This document shows positions 1 to 11,978 of a DNA stretch of 64,000 nucleotides, piece by piece. The translations under genes were made by a program, and so were the position numbers. The stretch is taken from the NCBI GenBank assembly GCA_937884605.1, contig CALGDM010000006.1, forward strand, positions 62,001 through 126,000, given 5' to 3'. The stretch is from an uncultured Spiribacter sp. (GTDB lineage Bacteria > Pseudomonadota > Gammaproteobacteria > Nitrococcales > Nitrococcaceae). Below the pieces are notes generated by a model that searched no databases, was not told the DNA's origin, and saw only the letters and a list, made by a program, of their open reading frames with translations. Position 1 is the stretch's first letter; every line of letters begins with the position of its first letter.

Positions 1-1012
1 GGGGTGTGTCAGCACCACGCAGCGGTTCTTTGCCGATGGCGCGATCACCGATAAGCGCCTGCAGCAGGCCGAAATTGCCGCCCGTCGCGAACTCGAGCCA
101 ATTGCCGATCGCTACCGGCGACTGGGATGGGAACGGGCCATCGGTGCCTCGGGGACCATTCGCGCCATTGAGCGATGCCTGCGCGAAAATGGCTGGACGC
201 CCGGCGGGATCGATCAAAAGGGACTGCAGAAATTGCGTCGCGCGCTGGTCAAGGCCGGCGATATCAAGCGGCTCAAACTCGATGGCGTCAATGCGTCGCG
301 GGCCGAGGTATTGCCGGGTGGCCTGGCGGTGCTTCTGGGCGCTTTCCAGCAGCTTGGGCTCGAGCAGATGGAGGCCGCGGACGGAGCGCTGCGGGAAGGC
401 CTGTTATTTGATCTGATCGGGCGGATCCAGCACGCCGATGTGCGCACGGCCAGCGTTCGCGCGATGGCCGAGCGCTATCATGTCGATCAGGATCAGGCGC
501 GTCGCGTGGCAACGCTTGTCGATTACCTGCGCGGCGAGGTGGCAACGGCCTGGGGGCTAACGACGCCAGCCGCCGGAGATACCCTGCAGTGGGCGGCCTG
601 GGTCCACGAGATTGGTCTGGATATTTCGCACAGTCAGTACCACAAGCACGGCGAGTATATCGTGCGGCACAGCGACCTGGCCGGCTTTGCCCGCGAGGAA
701 CAGCAACTGCTGGCGACGCTGATTCGTGCCCATCGGCGCAAATTTCCGGCCAATGCTTTTCGCGAGCTGCCTGAGGACTGGCAGAAATCCTCGATTCGAA
801 TGGCGATACTGCTGCGTCTGGCGGTGGCGCTACACCGCGCGCGCAGTGACGAGCCCCTGCCGGCACTCACGCTCAAGGCCGCGGATCGGAAGTTGACGGT
901 GCGTTTTCCCGCCGGTTGGCTGGATGACAACCCGCTGGTCGAAGCCGATCTGAGCGAAGAGGCCGGCTTTCTCGAGGCAGCGGGTTTTCGTCTCAAGATC
1001 AATCGCGACTGA
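1..1012 (+). CDS. ppx: Exopolyphosphatase Ppx/GppA family, C-terminal part (5' end outside window)
   Basis: Exopolyphosphatase removes terminal phosphates from inorganic polyphosphate; the GppA branch hydrolyses pppGpp instead. The reading frame enters from the left edge (first whole codon at base 2) and about 336 C-terminal residues are visible. They open with the glycine-rich GCVSTTQRFF strand and the GASGTIRAIE segment of the ASKHA-fold catalytic core. An all-helical HD-like C-terminal domain follows (WVHEIGLDISHSQYHKHGEYI). The stop TGA abuts the stop of convergent ppk1 with no base between, so polyphosphate-degrading and polyphosphate-making enzymes face each other. Ppx is preferred over GppA because of the ppk1 neighbour, but the visible part does not settle this. 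Confidence 0.9.
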   Translation, partial: GCVSTTQRFFADGAITDKRLQQAEIAARRELEPIADRYRRLGWERAIGASGTIRAIERCLRENGWTPGGIDQKGLQKLRRALVKAGDIKRLKLDGVNASRAEVLPGGLAVLLGAFQQLGLEQMEAADGALREGLLFDLIGRIQHADVRTASVRAMAERYHVDQDQARRVATLVDYLRGEVATAWGLTTPAAGDTLQWAAWVHEIGLDISHSQYHKHGEYIVRHSDLAGFAREEQQLLATLIRAHRRKFPANAFRELPEDWQKSSIRMAILLRLAVALHRARSDEPLPALTLKAADRKLTVRFPAGWLDDNPLVEADLSEEAGFLEAAGFRLKINRD

Positions 1013-3091
1013 TCAGCCGTCCTCGCCGTAGCCCTCGAGCAGGGCGGTCTGTGCACTGACGCGGGTCTCCTCCGCCCCGGGGGTCAGGCGACGGTATTCA
1101 CCCTCGGCATCCAGCACCCAGGCCTGAGTGTTGTCGGCAAGATAAGTCTGCAGATCGGCAAGCACCCGATCGCGGAGTTCGGCGTCCAGTAGCGGGAAGG
1201 CCGCCTCGACGCGCCGGAAGAAGTTGCGCTCCATCCAGTCCGCTGAGCTGCAGTAGAGCTCGGGGTCGTTATTGTTGGCAAAGTAGAACACCCGTGTGTG
1301 CTCGAGGAACCGGCCGATGACCGAGCGCACGCGAATGGTTTCGCTCACGCCCGCGACGCCGGGGCGCAGGCAGCACATGCCACGCACGATCAGGTCGATC
1401 TCGACGCCGGCCTGTGACGCTGCATAAAGGGCTCGAATGACCTTGGGTTCGACCAGCGAGTTGACCTTGATAATGATGCGGCCCGGTCGGCCGGCCTCGG
1501 CGTGGCGCTGCTCACGGGCAATCTTCTCGAGAATGCCGGGGTGGAGTGTGAACGGTGATTCGAGCAGATGACTGAGCGCCGAGACCTTGCCGAGACTGGT
1601 CAGTTGCAGAAACACTCGATGGACGTCCTCGCCAATGGCCGGGCGCGTTGTCATCAGGCCATAGTCGGTGTAGAGCCGGGCCGTGCGCGAGTGGTAATTG
1701 CCGGTGCCAAGGTGGACATAGTGGCGCAGCCGCCCGCTCTCCCGACGGACGATGAGCATCAGTTTGGCGTGGGTCTTGTGACCCACCACCCCGTAGACCA
1801 CATGCGCCCCGGCCTCCTGCAGCCGGTTGGCAAGGCCGATGTTGGCCGCCTCATCAAACCGGGCGCGCAACTCCACCACCACGGTCACTTCCTTGCCGCT
1901 GCGCGCCGCGGTGACCAGGTGATCGACCACCGCCGAGTCGGGACCGGTCCGGTAGAGGGTCTGTTTGATCGCCAGCACATCAGGGTCCTGGGCCGACTGG
2001 CGTAGCAGCTCGATTACGGGCGCGAACGACTCGAAGGGGTGATGCAACAGGACGTCGCGCCGCCGCATGACCTTGAAGATATCGCCGGTGTGGCTGAGCT
2101 CCGCCGGCAATCCCGGCTTGAAGGCCGGGTACTTGAGATCGGGCCGATCGACGAGGTCACAGACCGCGAACAGCCGGTTGAGATTGACCGGCCCGTTGAC
2201 CTGATAGAGCGCCTCGGGCTCGAGTTCGAACTCCTCGAGCAGGAAATGCGCCATATGCTCGGGGCAGTTGGCCGCCACCTCCAGGCGCACCGCATCGCCG
2301 TAGCGCCGTGACGGGAGTTCGCCCTCCATGGCCCGAAGTAGGTCGTCCACCTCTTCCTCGTCGACGTACAGATCGGAATTGCGAGTCACCCGAAACTGAT
2401 AGCAACCCGTGGTGTTCATGCCCGGGAACAGGTCGGTGACATGGGCATGGATGACCGATGACAGGAACACAAAATCGTATGGGCCGCCGCCGTCCAGCTC
2501 CGGGGGCAGTTGAATGATGCGGGGCAGGGCGCGCGGCGCCTGGACCACGGCCATACCGCTGCTGCGCCCGAAAGCGTCCTTGCCCTCCAGCGAGATGATG
2601 AAGTTGAGGCTCTTGTTGAGCACCTGCGGAAACGGATGGGCGGGATCCAGTCCCAGCGGGCTGAGGATGGGCAGAAGCTCGGTCTCGAAGTAGCTGCGAA
2701 TCCAGTCCTGCTGAGCCTGCGTCCACTCGTTGCGGCGCAGAAAGCGGATATCCGCCGCGGCCAGCGCCGGAGTGACCTCGTCATTGAGCAGCCGGTACTG
2801 CTCGTCCACCAGCGCATGCGCCCGCTCGCTGATCTCGCGCAGGACCTGCTGCGGAGTGCGATTGTCGGGGCCGCTCTGGCCCACGCCCAGCTCCCGGGCC
2901 TGGCGCAGGCCGGCCACCCGAATCTCGAAGAATTCGTCCAGGTTTGAGCTGGCGATGCACAGAAACTTCAACCGCTCGAGCAGCGGGTTGGACTCGTCGG
3001 CGGCCTGCGCCAGCACGCGCTCATTGAACGCCAGCAGGCTCAGTTGCCGATTCAGAAAGAGACCGGGGTGATGGAGGTTGTCCGATTGCAT
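1013..3091 (-). CDS. ppk1: Polyphosphate kinase 1
   Basis: Polyphosphate kinase transfers the gamma phosphate of ATP to a growing polyphosphate chain via a phosphohistidine. The 692-residue product is the usual PPK1 length. It has the N-terminal helical domain (LFLNRQLSLLAFNERVLAQA, then NLDEFFEIRVAGL), a middle domain, and the catalytic segments THAKLMLI and HLGTGNYHSRTARLYTDYGL, which carry the two conserved histidines of the family. I chose the ATG at 3091, giving MQSDNLHHPG, because AAAGGA lies about 9 bases upstream; an in-frame upstream ATG at 3133 would add 14 non-homologous residues. It converges on ppx with no gap. Confidence 0.95.
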   Translation of the reverse strand: MQSDNLHHPGLFLNRQLSLLAFNERVLAQAADESNPLLERLKFLCIASSNLDEFFEIRVAGLRQARELGVGQSGPDNRTPQQVLREISERAHALVDEQYRLLNDEVTPALAAADIRFLRRNEWTQAQQDWIRSYFETELLPILSPLGLDPAHPFPQVLNKSLNFIISLEGKDAFGRSSGMAVVQAPRALPRIIQLPPELDGGGPYDFVFLSSVIHAHVTDLFPGMNTTGCYQFRVTRNSDLYVDEEEVDDLLRAMEGELPSRRYGDAVRLEVAANCPEHMAHFLLEEFELEPEALYQVNGPVNLNRLFAVCDLVDRPDLKYPAFKPGLPAELSHTGDIFKVMRRRDVLLHHPFESFAPVIELLRQSAQDPDVLAIKQTLYRTGPDSAVVDHLVTAARSGKEVTVVVELRARFDEAANIGLANRLQEAGAHVVYGVVGHKTHAKLMLIVRRESGRLRHYVHLGTGNYHSRTARLYTDYGLMTTRPAIGEDVHRVFLQLTSLGKVSALSHLLESPFTLHPGILEKIAREQRHAEAGRPGRIIIKVNSLVEPKVIRALYAASQAGVEIDLIVRGMCCLRPGVAGVSETIRVRSVIGRFLEHTRVFYFANNNDPELYCSSADWMERNFFRRVEAAFPLLDAELRDRVLADLQTYLADNTQAWVLDAEGEYRRLTPGAEETRVSAQTALLEGYGEDG

Positions 3092-3170
3092 TGCGTTGCT
3101 GTCCTTTGGCTCGATCCCCCAGCATAGCCCCATTGGGTTGCGATCAGGTGACGGCCGCGGCGGCCCGCGC

Positions 3171-4568
3171 TCAGGCGACCCGGTTGTACCCGTTGAGGGC
3201 GGCGACCCGATAGCCCTCGGCCATGGTCGGGTAGTTGAACGTGGTGTTCATGAAGTAGCGCAGGGTGTTGTTGGGGGCCGGCTGCGCCATGATCGCCTGA
3301 CCGATGTGGACAATCTCGGCAGCCTGATCGCCAAAGCAGTGGATGCCCAGTAGCTCCAGCGTATCGGCATGAAAGAGCAGCTTGAGCATGCCCACGGTCT
3401 GCCCCGAGATCTGCGCCCGCGCCAGATCCTTGAAAAAGGCATGGCCGATTTCGTAAGGGACCTGAGCGTCGGTGAGCTCGCGCTCGGTGCGGCCGACGGA
3501 GCTGATTTCAGGGATGGTGTAGATGCCGGTGGGGACATCGTGCGCCAGCCGGTACTCGCATTGCCCCTCGAGCATGTGGGTCGCGGCGTACCGGCCCTGA
3601 TCGTAGGCTGCGCTGGCCAGGCTCGGATAGCCCACCACATCACCGATCGCATAGATCGATGGCTGAGCGGTCTGGAAGTCGTCGTTGACCTCCACCTGAC
3701 CGCGACCATTGGGCTGGATACCAATCGGCTCGAGCCCCATGCCGTCGGTGTTGCCGCTGCGCCCGTTGGCCCACAACAGCAGATCGCCGCGCACGCGCTT
3801 GCCCGACTGCAGATACAGGGTCACGCCGTCGTCGTCGGCCTCGATCGACTGGTATTGCTCGCGGTGACGGATGACAACGCCGTGCTCGCGCAGATGGTAG
3901 GAGATGGCATCGGAGATCTCGTCATCCAGGAATGCGAGCATGCGCTCGCGCGTATTGATCAGGTCCACCTTGACGCCGAGTCCACGAAAGATCGAGGCGT
4001 ATTCGCTGCCGATGACGCCCGCGCCATAGATGATCAGGCTGCGCGGCGTGTGTGCCAGCGATAGGATCTGGTCACTGTCGCAGATGCGCGGGTGACTGAA
4101 ATCGACGTCGGCGGGGCGATAAGGGCGCGAGCCGGTGGCAATCAGAAAATGTCGGGCCGTCAGGCGTTGGGTATCGCCGTCGGCCCCGGTCAGCGCCAGG
4201 GTGTGTTCGTCCTCGAAACGGCCCTCGCCGGTGAGCACGGGGACGCTGTTGCGCAGATAGAATCCGCTGCGCAGGCCGACCTGCTGATCAATCACCGAGC
4301 GGGCGTGCCGCAGCATGGTCTGGAACGACACATGCCGGGGTTCACCCGCTTCGCGAAACAGCGCGGAGCTGTTGTACTCCATGAGCCGGCGGACATTGTG
4401 GCGCAATGCCTTGGACGGGATCGTCCCCCAGTGTGTGCAGCCGCCACCCACCTCGCTCAGCCGTTCGATCATCGCCACACGCTGTCCACCCTTGGCAAGC
4501 TTCATCGCCGCGCCTTCGCCGGCCGGCCCGCTGCCGAGGACGAGCGTGTCGTAGTGCTGATCACTCAT
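3171..4568 (-). CDS. sthA: Soluble (Si-specific) pyridine nucleotide transhydrogenase
   Basis: Cytoplasmic FAD enzyme that reoxidises NADPH with NAD+, balancing the two nicotinamide pools. The 465-residue protein has the N-terminal FAD dinucleotide fold ([15 protein letters not shown]), then [17 protein letters not shown]. This is the SthA version of the disulfide-reductase active site, in which the second redox cysteine is replaced by threonine. The NAD(P) fold ([18 protein letters not shown]) and the dimerisation domain ([20 protein letters not shown]) follow. I chose the ATG at 4568 because GAGGAGG sits 9 bases upstream; the in-frame ATG at 4577 lies only 2 bases from that site. It is divergent from malate synthase G. 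Confidence 0.95.
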   Translation of the reverse strand: MSDQHYDTLVLGSGPAGEGAAMKLAKGGQRVAMIERLSEVGGGCTHWGTIPSKALRHNVRRLMEYNSSALFREAGEPRHVSFQTMLRHARSVIDQQVGLRSGFYLRNSVPVLTGEGRFEDEHTLALTGADGDTQRLTARHFLIATGSRPYRPADVDFSHPRICDSDQILSLAHTPRSLIIYGAGVIGSEYASIFRGLGVKVDLINTRERMLAFLDDEISDAISYHLREHGVVIRHREQYQSIEADDDGVTLYLQSGKRVRGDLLLWANGRSGNTDGMGLEPIGIQPNGRGQVEVNDDFQTAQPSIYAIGDVVGYPSLASAAYDQGRYAATHMLEGQCEYRLAHDVPTGIYTIPEISSVGRTERELTDAQVPYEIGHAFFKDLARAQISGQTVGMLKLLFHADTLELLGIHCFGDQAAEIVHIGQAIMAQPAPNNTLRYFMNTTFNYPTMAEGYRVAALNGYNRVA

Positions 4569-4596
4569 GGGGTTCATCCTCCTCGCGTTGTGCTTT

Positions 4597-4624
4597 ATTT
4601 TAGCTGGACGGCATTAGAGAACAA
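4597..4624 (-). promoter_or_regulatory. Candidate sigma-70 promoter for sthA
   Basis: On the minus strand a TTGTTC (4624-4619) and a TAAAAT (4602-4597, five of six consensus bases) are separated by 16 bases, about 30 bases before the sthA start. The -35 match is only three of six, so the call rests mainly on the -10. Confidence 0.4.
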
Positions 4625-4655
4625 AATTCACAGCGACGGTGACGGGGAAGAGTCA

Positions 4656-6827
4656 ATGACTGAGCGTGTCGAGCGGGCGGGATTACAGGTAGCCAAATCC
4701 CTGGATGATTTGATCGGCCAGGCGGCGATCGTCGGGACCGGTGTCGATGAAACCCGGTTCTGGGAAGGACTCGCGGAACTGGTCAACGAACTTGGCCCCC
4801 GCAATCATGCCCTGGTCGCGCACCGCGAGACCCTGCAACGTCAGATCGACGACTGGCATCGTGCTCACCCGGGCGAGCATGCGTCAGGAGCCTATCGCCA
4901 GTTCCTCGAGCAGATCGGTTATCTGCAGCCGCCCGCGGGTGACGTCGAGGTCAGCACGACCAATGTGGACGATGAGATCGCGCGGATTGCCGGGCCGCAG
5001 CTGGTGGTACCGCTGAATAATGCCCGCTACGCCCTGAACGCGGCCAACGCCCGCTGGGGCAGTCTCTATGATGCGCTCTACGGCACCGATGCCATTCCCG
5101 ATAGCAATGGGCTGGCCCGTGGCACGGCCTTCAACCCCGAGCGCGCCCGCCACGTGGTGGCCTGGGCAACGGCTTTTCTGGATGCCAATTTCCCGCTGGC
5201 GGCGGGCAGTCATGGCGACGTGACGGCCTATCAAGTGAGCGCCAGTGACGGCGGCCAGGCGCTGCGCGTGACGCTGACCGGGGGCGGTGAGACCGGCCTG
5301 GCGGATCCTGCGCAGTGGGCCGGCTTTGCCGGCACAGCGTCGGCACCCAACGCCGTGCTGCTGGTGCGTCACGGTCTGCATGTCGAAATCAGCATCGATG
5401 CCGAGGATCCCATTGGCCGCACCCATCCCGCCGGCGTGCGCGACCTGGTCATGGAATCGGCGGTTACCTCCATCCAGGACTGCGAGGACTCCGTTGCCGC
5501 GGTGGACGGCGAGGACAAGGCCGCGGTCTATGCCAACTGGCTGGGGCTGATGCGGGGCGATCTCGAAGAACGTTTCTACAAGCAGGGCCGCGAGGTGGTG
5601 CGAACCCTCAATCCCGACCGCGCCTACACGGGGGCCGATGGCCAGGCGCTGACCCTGCCGGGACGCAGTCTCATGCTGGTTCGCAACGTGGGGCATCTGA
5701 TGACCACGCCGGCAGTGCTGGACGGTGAGGGCAACGAGATTCCGGAAGGCATCCTCGACGCCCTGTGCACCGCCATGATCGCCATGCACGACCTGCAGCG
5801 CGACGGGGGTAACAGTCGTACGGGCAGCGTTTATATCGTCAAGCCGAAAATGCACGGGCCCGACGAGGTGGCACTGACCGTGGCCCTGTTCGCTCGGGTC
5901 GAGCAGATCCTGGGCCTGGCCGAGAACACCCTCAAGATCGGCGTCATGGATGAAGAGCGGCGGACCACTCTCAACCTCCAGCGCTGCATCGAGGCGGCCC
6001 GCGAGCGGCTGATCTTTATCAACACCGGGTTCCTTGATCGCACCGGCGACGAGATTCACACCAGCATGGAGGCCGGGCCGATGATCCGGAAGGCGGCCAT
6101 GAAGCAGTCGCGCTGGCTGAATGCCTACGAGGACTGGAACGTTGATACCGGACTGGCCTGCGGGCTGCCCGATCACGCCCAGATCGGCAAGGGCATGTGG
6201 CCGATGCCGGATCGCATGGCCGACATGCTCGAGGCCAAGATCGGCCATCCGCGGGCTGGCGCCAATTGCGCCTGGGTGCCGTCACCCACGGCAGCCACGC
6301 TGCATGCGACCCACTATCATCAGGTGGACGTCCGTGCCCGGCAGGCCGAGCTGGCGGGGCAGTCGCGGGCATCCATCGATGATTTGCTGACCATTCCCGT
6401 GGCCACTGATACGCAGTGGAGTGATGATGAGATCGGCGCCGAGCTCGATAATAACTGTCAGGGCATCCTCGGCTATGTGGTGCGCTGGATTGATCAGGGC
6501 ATCGGCTGTTCCAAGGTGCCTGACATCAATGACATCGGGTTGATGGAAGATCGGGCAACGCTGCGCATTTCAAGCCAGCACATCGCCAACTGGCTCTATC
6601 ACGGTATTGTCAGCGAGGATCAGGTGCTGACTACCATGAAGCGCATGGCCGCGGTGGTGGATCGGCAGAACGCCGACGATCCGACCTATACGCCGATGGG
6701 GCCCGGCTTTGAGGGAGCAGCCTTCCGGGCGGCCTGCGATCTGGTCTTCAAGGGCCGCGAGCAGCCCAGCGGCTACACCGAACCGTTGCTGCATGCCCAT
6801 CGTCGGGCCCTCAAGCAGCGCGGGTAA
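4656..6827 (+). CDS. glcB: Malate synthase G
   Basis: Condenses glyoxylate with acetyl-CoA to malate, the second step of the glyoxylate bypass and of glycolate use. At 723 residues it matches isoform G rather than the shorter isoform A. Recognisable blocks are [30 protein letters not shown], the barrel strand [30 protein letters not shown], and [20 protein letters not shown], which carry the Mg and glyoxylate ligands. The ATG at 4656 follows GGGAAGAG; longer in-frame upstream sequence to 4092 is the antisense of sthA. No isocitrate lyase gene is in the window. A strong terminator follows 26 bases after the stop. Confidence 0.96.
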   Translation: MTERVERAGLQVAKSLDDLIGQAAIVGTGVDETRFWEGLAELVNELGPRNHALVAHRETLQRQIDDWHRAHPGEHASGAYRQFLEQIGYLQPPAGDVEVSTTNVDDEIARIAGPQLVVPLNNARYALNAANARWGSLYDALYGTDAIPDSNGLARGTAFNPERARHVVAWATAFLDANFPLAAGSHGDVTAYQVSASDGGQALRVTLTGGGETGLADPAQWAGFAGTASAPNAVLLVRHGLHVEISIDAEDPIGRTHPAGVRDLVMESAVTSIQDCEDSVAAVDGEDKAAVYANWLGLMRGDLEERFYKQGREVVRTLNPDRAYTGADGQALTLPGRSLMLVRNVGHLMTTPAVLDGEGNEIPEGILDALCTAMIAMHDLQRDGGNSRTGSVYIVKPKMHGPDEVALTVALFARVEQILGLAENTLKIGVMDEERRTTLNLQRCIEAARERLIFINTGFLDRTGDEIHTSMEAGPMIRKAAMKQSRWLNAYEDWNVDTGLACGLPDHAQIGKGMWPMPDRMADMLEAKIGHPRAGANCAWVPSPTAATLHATHYHQVDVRARQAELAGQSRASIDDLLTIPVATDTQWSDDEIGAELDNNCQGILGYVVRWIDQGIGCSKVPDINDIGLMEDRATLRISSQHIANWLYHGIVSEDQVLTTMKRMAAVVDRQNADDPTYTPMGPGFEGAAFRAACDLVFKGREQPSGYTEPLLHAHRRALKQRG

Positions 6828-6845
6828 GACCGGAGGATCGACCCC

Positions 6846-6877
6846 AAAAAAAACCCGGCCGAAAGGCCGGGTTTTTT
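6846..6877. terminator. Bidirectional rho-independent terminator between glcB and acnA
   Basis: A perfect 7-bp stem CCCGGCC/GGCCGGG with a GAAA tetraloop (6854-6871) is flanked by eight A on the left and six T on the right. It can therefore end both converging transcripts, glcB from the left and acnA from the right. Confidence 0.95.
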
Positions 6878-6896
6878 GTGGCTGCCGGAGCGTGGG

Positions 6897-9650
<2,754 letters not shown>

Positions 9651-9779
9651 GACTTCCTCCCGGAATCGGCGTGCGCAGCTTGCACGTCCTTTGTGTGGGG
9701 TCCATCGACCCGTGTGAAACCCCTATTTTACATGACGCGGCGGCCATGGGCATGCACTTTGAACCGCGGGCCATGGTAA

Positions 9780-10397
9780 TCACGACGCCGTCTGCATGGC
9801 CTGTGCCGTCTCGATGAGGGCGCGACGCCCGAGCACCAGGCGCAGGCGACCGCCGCCGTTCATCTGCCACAGCCCCGCCGCGCGAATCGCCGCCAGCAGC
9901 AGGGCGCGGATCAGCGCCGCGTTGCGGCTGTCCTGCAGGTAGTGGGCATGTCCCTGGACCATGATCCGCGGCCGCAGCGAGCTGATGTGCTCGCTGTAGA
10001 GGTCGCCGAGATGATGGATAACGCTGTCATGGTCAATCTGGTCGAAATACTCCGCTTGACGGCGCGTGCGCTCAAGCCCGGCAGCAAGGGCGCTCAGGCG
10101 TGCCCGGTCGCGCCGTAGCCGCCGCTCGAGCTGCAGTACGGCCACGAGATAGCGGGTCAGGTGCATGGATTGCGGCTGCGCCAGATGCCCCACCATCAGT
10201 TTCAGTCCGTGCTGGAGTGACGCCTCGCCGCCGTAGAGGTTGACCACTGAGCCGGAGTAATCGCCCAGCAGCCCGCGCAGACAGGTGCGGGCGGCCGCGC
10301 CGTCATGCTGACCGCGATCGGCGATGTCACGCACGCCGTCCAGGGCCTGGAACACCGCGGCCATCGCCGCGGCGCGTTCCTGCTCAGGCGACGCCAA
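9780..10397 (-). CDS. hflD: High-frequency lysogenization protein HflD homologue
   Basis: HflD is a membrane-associated helical protein; in E. coli it antagonises phage lambda CII, and its host role is unclear. The 205-residue product matches the family along its length: FQALDGVRDIADRG near the start, SGSVVNLYGGEASLQHGL, LTRYLVAVLQLERRL, SSLRPRIMVQGHAHYLQ, and the ending AAIRAAGLWQMNGGGRLRL. I place the start at TTG 10397 because GGGGAG lies 8 bases upstream and the family's N-terminus begins here; the in-frame ATG at 10466 would lie deep inside mnmA. The gene overlaps the end of mnmA by 14 bases, so the two are probably translationally coupled. The mnmA-hflD order is the usual gammaproteobacterial one. 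Confidence 0.85.
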   Translation of the reverse strand: MASPEQERAAAMAAVFQALDGVRDIADRGQHDGAAARTCLRGLLGDYSGSVVNLYGGEASLQHGLKLMVGHLAQPQSMHLTRYLVAVLQLERRLRRDRARLSALAAGLERTRRQAEYFDQIDHDSVIHHLGDLYSEHISSLRPRIMVQGHAHYLQDSRNAALIRALLLAAIRAAGLWQMNGGGRLRLVLGRRALIETAQAMQTAS

Positions 10398-11505
10398 GGA
10401 TGGGGCTCCCCGCGGCCGGCAGCCGCGTCTGGATAATACCGCCGCCCAGGCACGCCGCCCCGTCATAGATCACTACCGACTGGCCGGGGGCGACTGCGCG
10501 TTGAGGCTGATCAAAGTCGAGGCGCCGGCGACCGTCGCCCAGCGGTGTCAGCCAGCCGGGCTGATCCACCTGGCGATGACGCAGCCGGGCGGTGCAGCGA
10601 ATGGGCTCCGCCGGGCCGTGACCGTCCACCCACTGCCACTGATCGGCAATCAGGCCATCATTCTGCAGCGCCGGATGGTCATGGCCCTGCACCACAATCA
10701 GTCGGTTGCCGGCCATGTCCTTGTCGGCCACGTACCAGGGCAGGCCGGGGCGCGCGGCACTGCCGCCGAGATTGAGGCCACGGCGCTGGCCGAGGGTGTA
10801 GAAGGCAAGGCCGTTATGCTCGCCCAGGGTTTCGCCATCCAGTGACACGATCGGCCCCGGGCGACGATCGATATAGCGACCGAGGAATCTCTGGAAGTCG
10901 CGCTCGCCGATAAAGCAGATGCCGGTGCTGTCGGGCTTGTTGAAGTTCTCGAAGCCGGCCTGGTCGGCGAGCCTCCGGACCTCGGGCTTGGTTCGCCCGG
11001 CGAGTGGAAACAGCGTGGCTTCGAGCTGGGCCTGGCCCAGCGTATACAGAAAGTAGGTCTGATCCTTGTCGGCGTCGGCGGCGCGCTCGAGCGTGCGCGC
11101 ACCCGGCTGTCCGCCCACTGCGGCGTAGTGGCCGGTTGCCACGACATCGGCACCCAGTCGGCGGGCATGGTCAAGAAACGCCCGGAACTTGATACGCTGG
11201 TTGCACAGGATGTCGGGGTTAGGGGTTCGACCGGCCTGAAACTCGCGCAGGCAGTGGTCGAACACCTCAGTGCGATACTGGGCGGCAAAGTTTGCCCGGT
11301 GCAGCGGGATACCCAGGGTATCGGCCACCTGGCGGGCATCGGCGAAATCAGTCTCGGCCGTGCAGTGGGTGTCGGTATCGTCGTCTTCCCAGTTCTTCAT
11401 GAACAGGCCCTCGACCCGGTAGCCCTGCGCCTTCAAAAGCCAGGCACTGACCGCCGAGTCGACACCGCCCGACAGACCAACAATGACGTGTGATGTGTGC
11501 TGCAT
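10384..11505 (-). CDS. mnmA: tRNA-specific 2-thiouridylase MnmA
   Basis: Installs the 2-thio group on the wobble uridine of tRNA-Glu, -Gln and -Lys, using ATP and sulfur relayed by Tus proteins. The 373 residues carry the PP-loop GLSGGVDSAVS (residues 11-20) and two cysteines placed like the catalytic pair of E. coli MnmA: C101 in NPDILCNQRIKF and C196 in DSTGICFIGERDF. The C-terminal beta-barrel ends in DGAACLGGGII. No Shine-Dalgarno is seen before the ATG; instead an extended -10 lies 6 bases upstream, predicting a leaderless transcript. It leads the mnmA-hflD pair. A substrate, tRNA-Glu(UUC), is encoded at 60373. Confidence 0.96.
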   Translation of the reverse strand: MQHTSHVIVGLSGGVDSAVSAWLLKAQGYRVEGLFMKNWEDDDTDTHCTAETDFADARQVADTLGIPLHRANFAAQYRTEVFDHCLREFQAGRTPNPDILCNQRIKFRAFLDHARRLGADVVATGHYAAVGGQPGARTLERAADADKDQTYFLYTLGQAQLEATLFPLAGRTKPEVRRLADQAGFENFNKPDSTGICFIGERDFQRFLGRYIDRRPGPIVSLDGETLGEHNGLAFYTLGQRRGLNLGGSAARPGLPWYVADKDMAGNRLIVVQGHDHPALQNDGLIADQWQWVDGHGPAEPIRCTARLRHRQVDQPGWLTPLGDGRRRLDFDQPQRAVAPGQSVVIYDGAACLGGGIIQTRLPAAGSPILGVA

Positions 11506-11511
11506 GCTGAA

Positions 11512-11520
11512 ATAATAACA
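11512..11520 (-). promoter_or_regulatory. Extended -10 promoter immediately before mnmA (leaderless candidate)
   Basis: Minus-strand TGT-TATTAT (11520-11512) is an extended -10 element ending 6 bases before the mnmA ATG. The expected transcription start is therefore at or next to the A of the ATG. No good -35 is visible, which is normal for extended -10 promoters. Confidence 0.55.
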
Positions 11521-11598
11521 CCGGCGATGCGGGATGGACCTTTTACTCGCGGGTCGGTGTCCTCATATCCATACAGGTAGCCTTGGGATGATCGGTTG

Positions 11599-11919
11599 AT
11601 GAGTGAAGAAAACGATCCGAAACGCGACGACGATTTATCGGTCGAAGAAGCTGAACCGGCCGTCAAGCAACCGCCGCTCTACCGCGTCGTGTTGCTCAAC
11701 GATGACTACACACCCATGGAGTTCGTGGTAGAGGTACTCCAGACGTTTTTCCGCATGGACCGCGAGCAGGCCACGCAGGTCATGCTCCATGTCCACACCC
11801 GGGGCAAGGGCGTCTGCGGGGAGTTCAGCCGCGACGTGGCCGAAACCAAGGTGGATCAGGTCAATGACTATGCGCGCGACAATGACCATCCGTTGATGTG
11901 CACGCTCGAGCCCGCCTGA
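11599..11919 (+). CDS. clpS: ATP-dependent Clp protease adaptor ClpS
   Basis: ClpS binds proteins with bulky hydrophobic N-terminal residues and delivers them to ClpAP. The 106-residue protein has an acidic flexible N-terminal tail, then the conserved core [19 protein letters not shown] (peptide-binding face), [20 protein letters not shown], and the C-terminal strand [18 protein letters not shown]. The ATG at 11599 is preceded by an in-frame TTG that I do not favour. ClpA follows 59 bases downstream in the same direction, the classic clpS-clpA operon. The substrate-making enzymes Aat and Bpt are encoded nearby on the other strand. Confidence 0.96.
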   Translation: MSEENDPKRDDDLSVEEAEPAVKQPPLYRVVLLNDDYTPMEFVVEVLQTFFRMDREQATQVMLHVHTRGKGVCGEFSRDVAETKVDQVNDYARDNDHPLMCTLEPA

Positions 11920-11978
11920 GGCACCGACCGGACCTGGGGTGACCGGGTTTTCCCAACAAGATTGCAAGTGAGATAGCG

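Noticed and set aside
4884-6248. 454-residue minus-strand open frame
   Set aside because: Antisense shadow of malate synthase G, created by GC-rich third positions; no recognisable domain.
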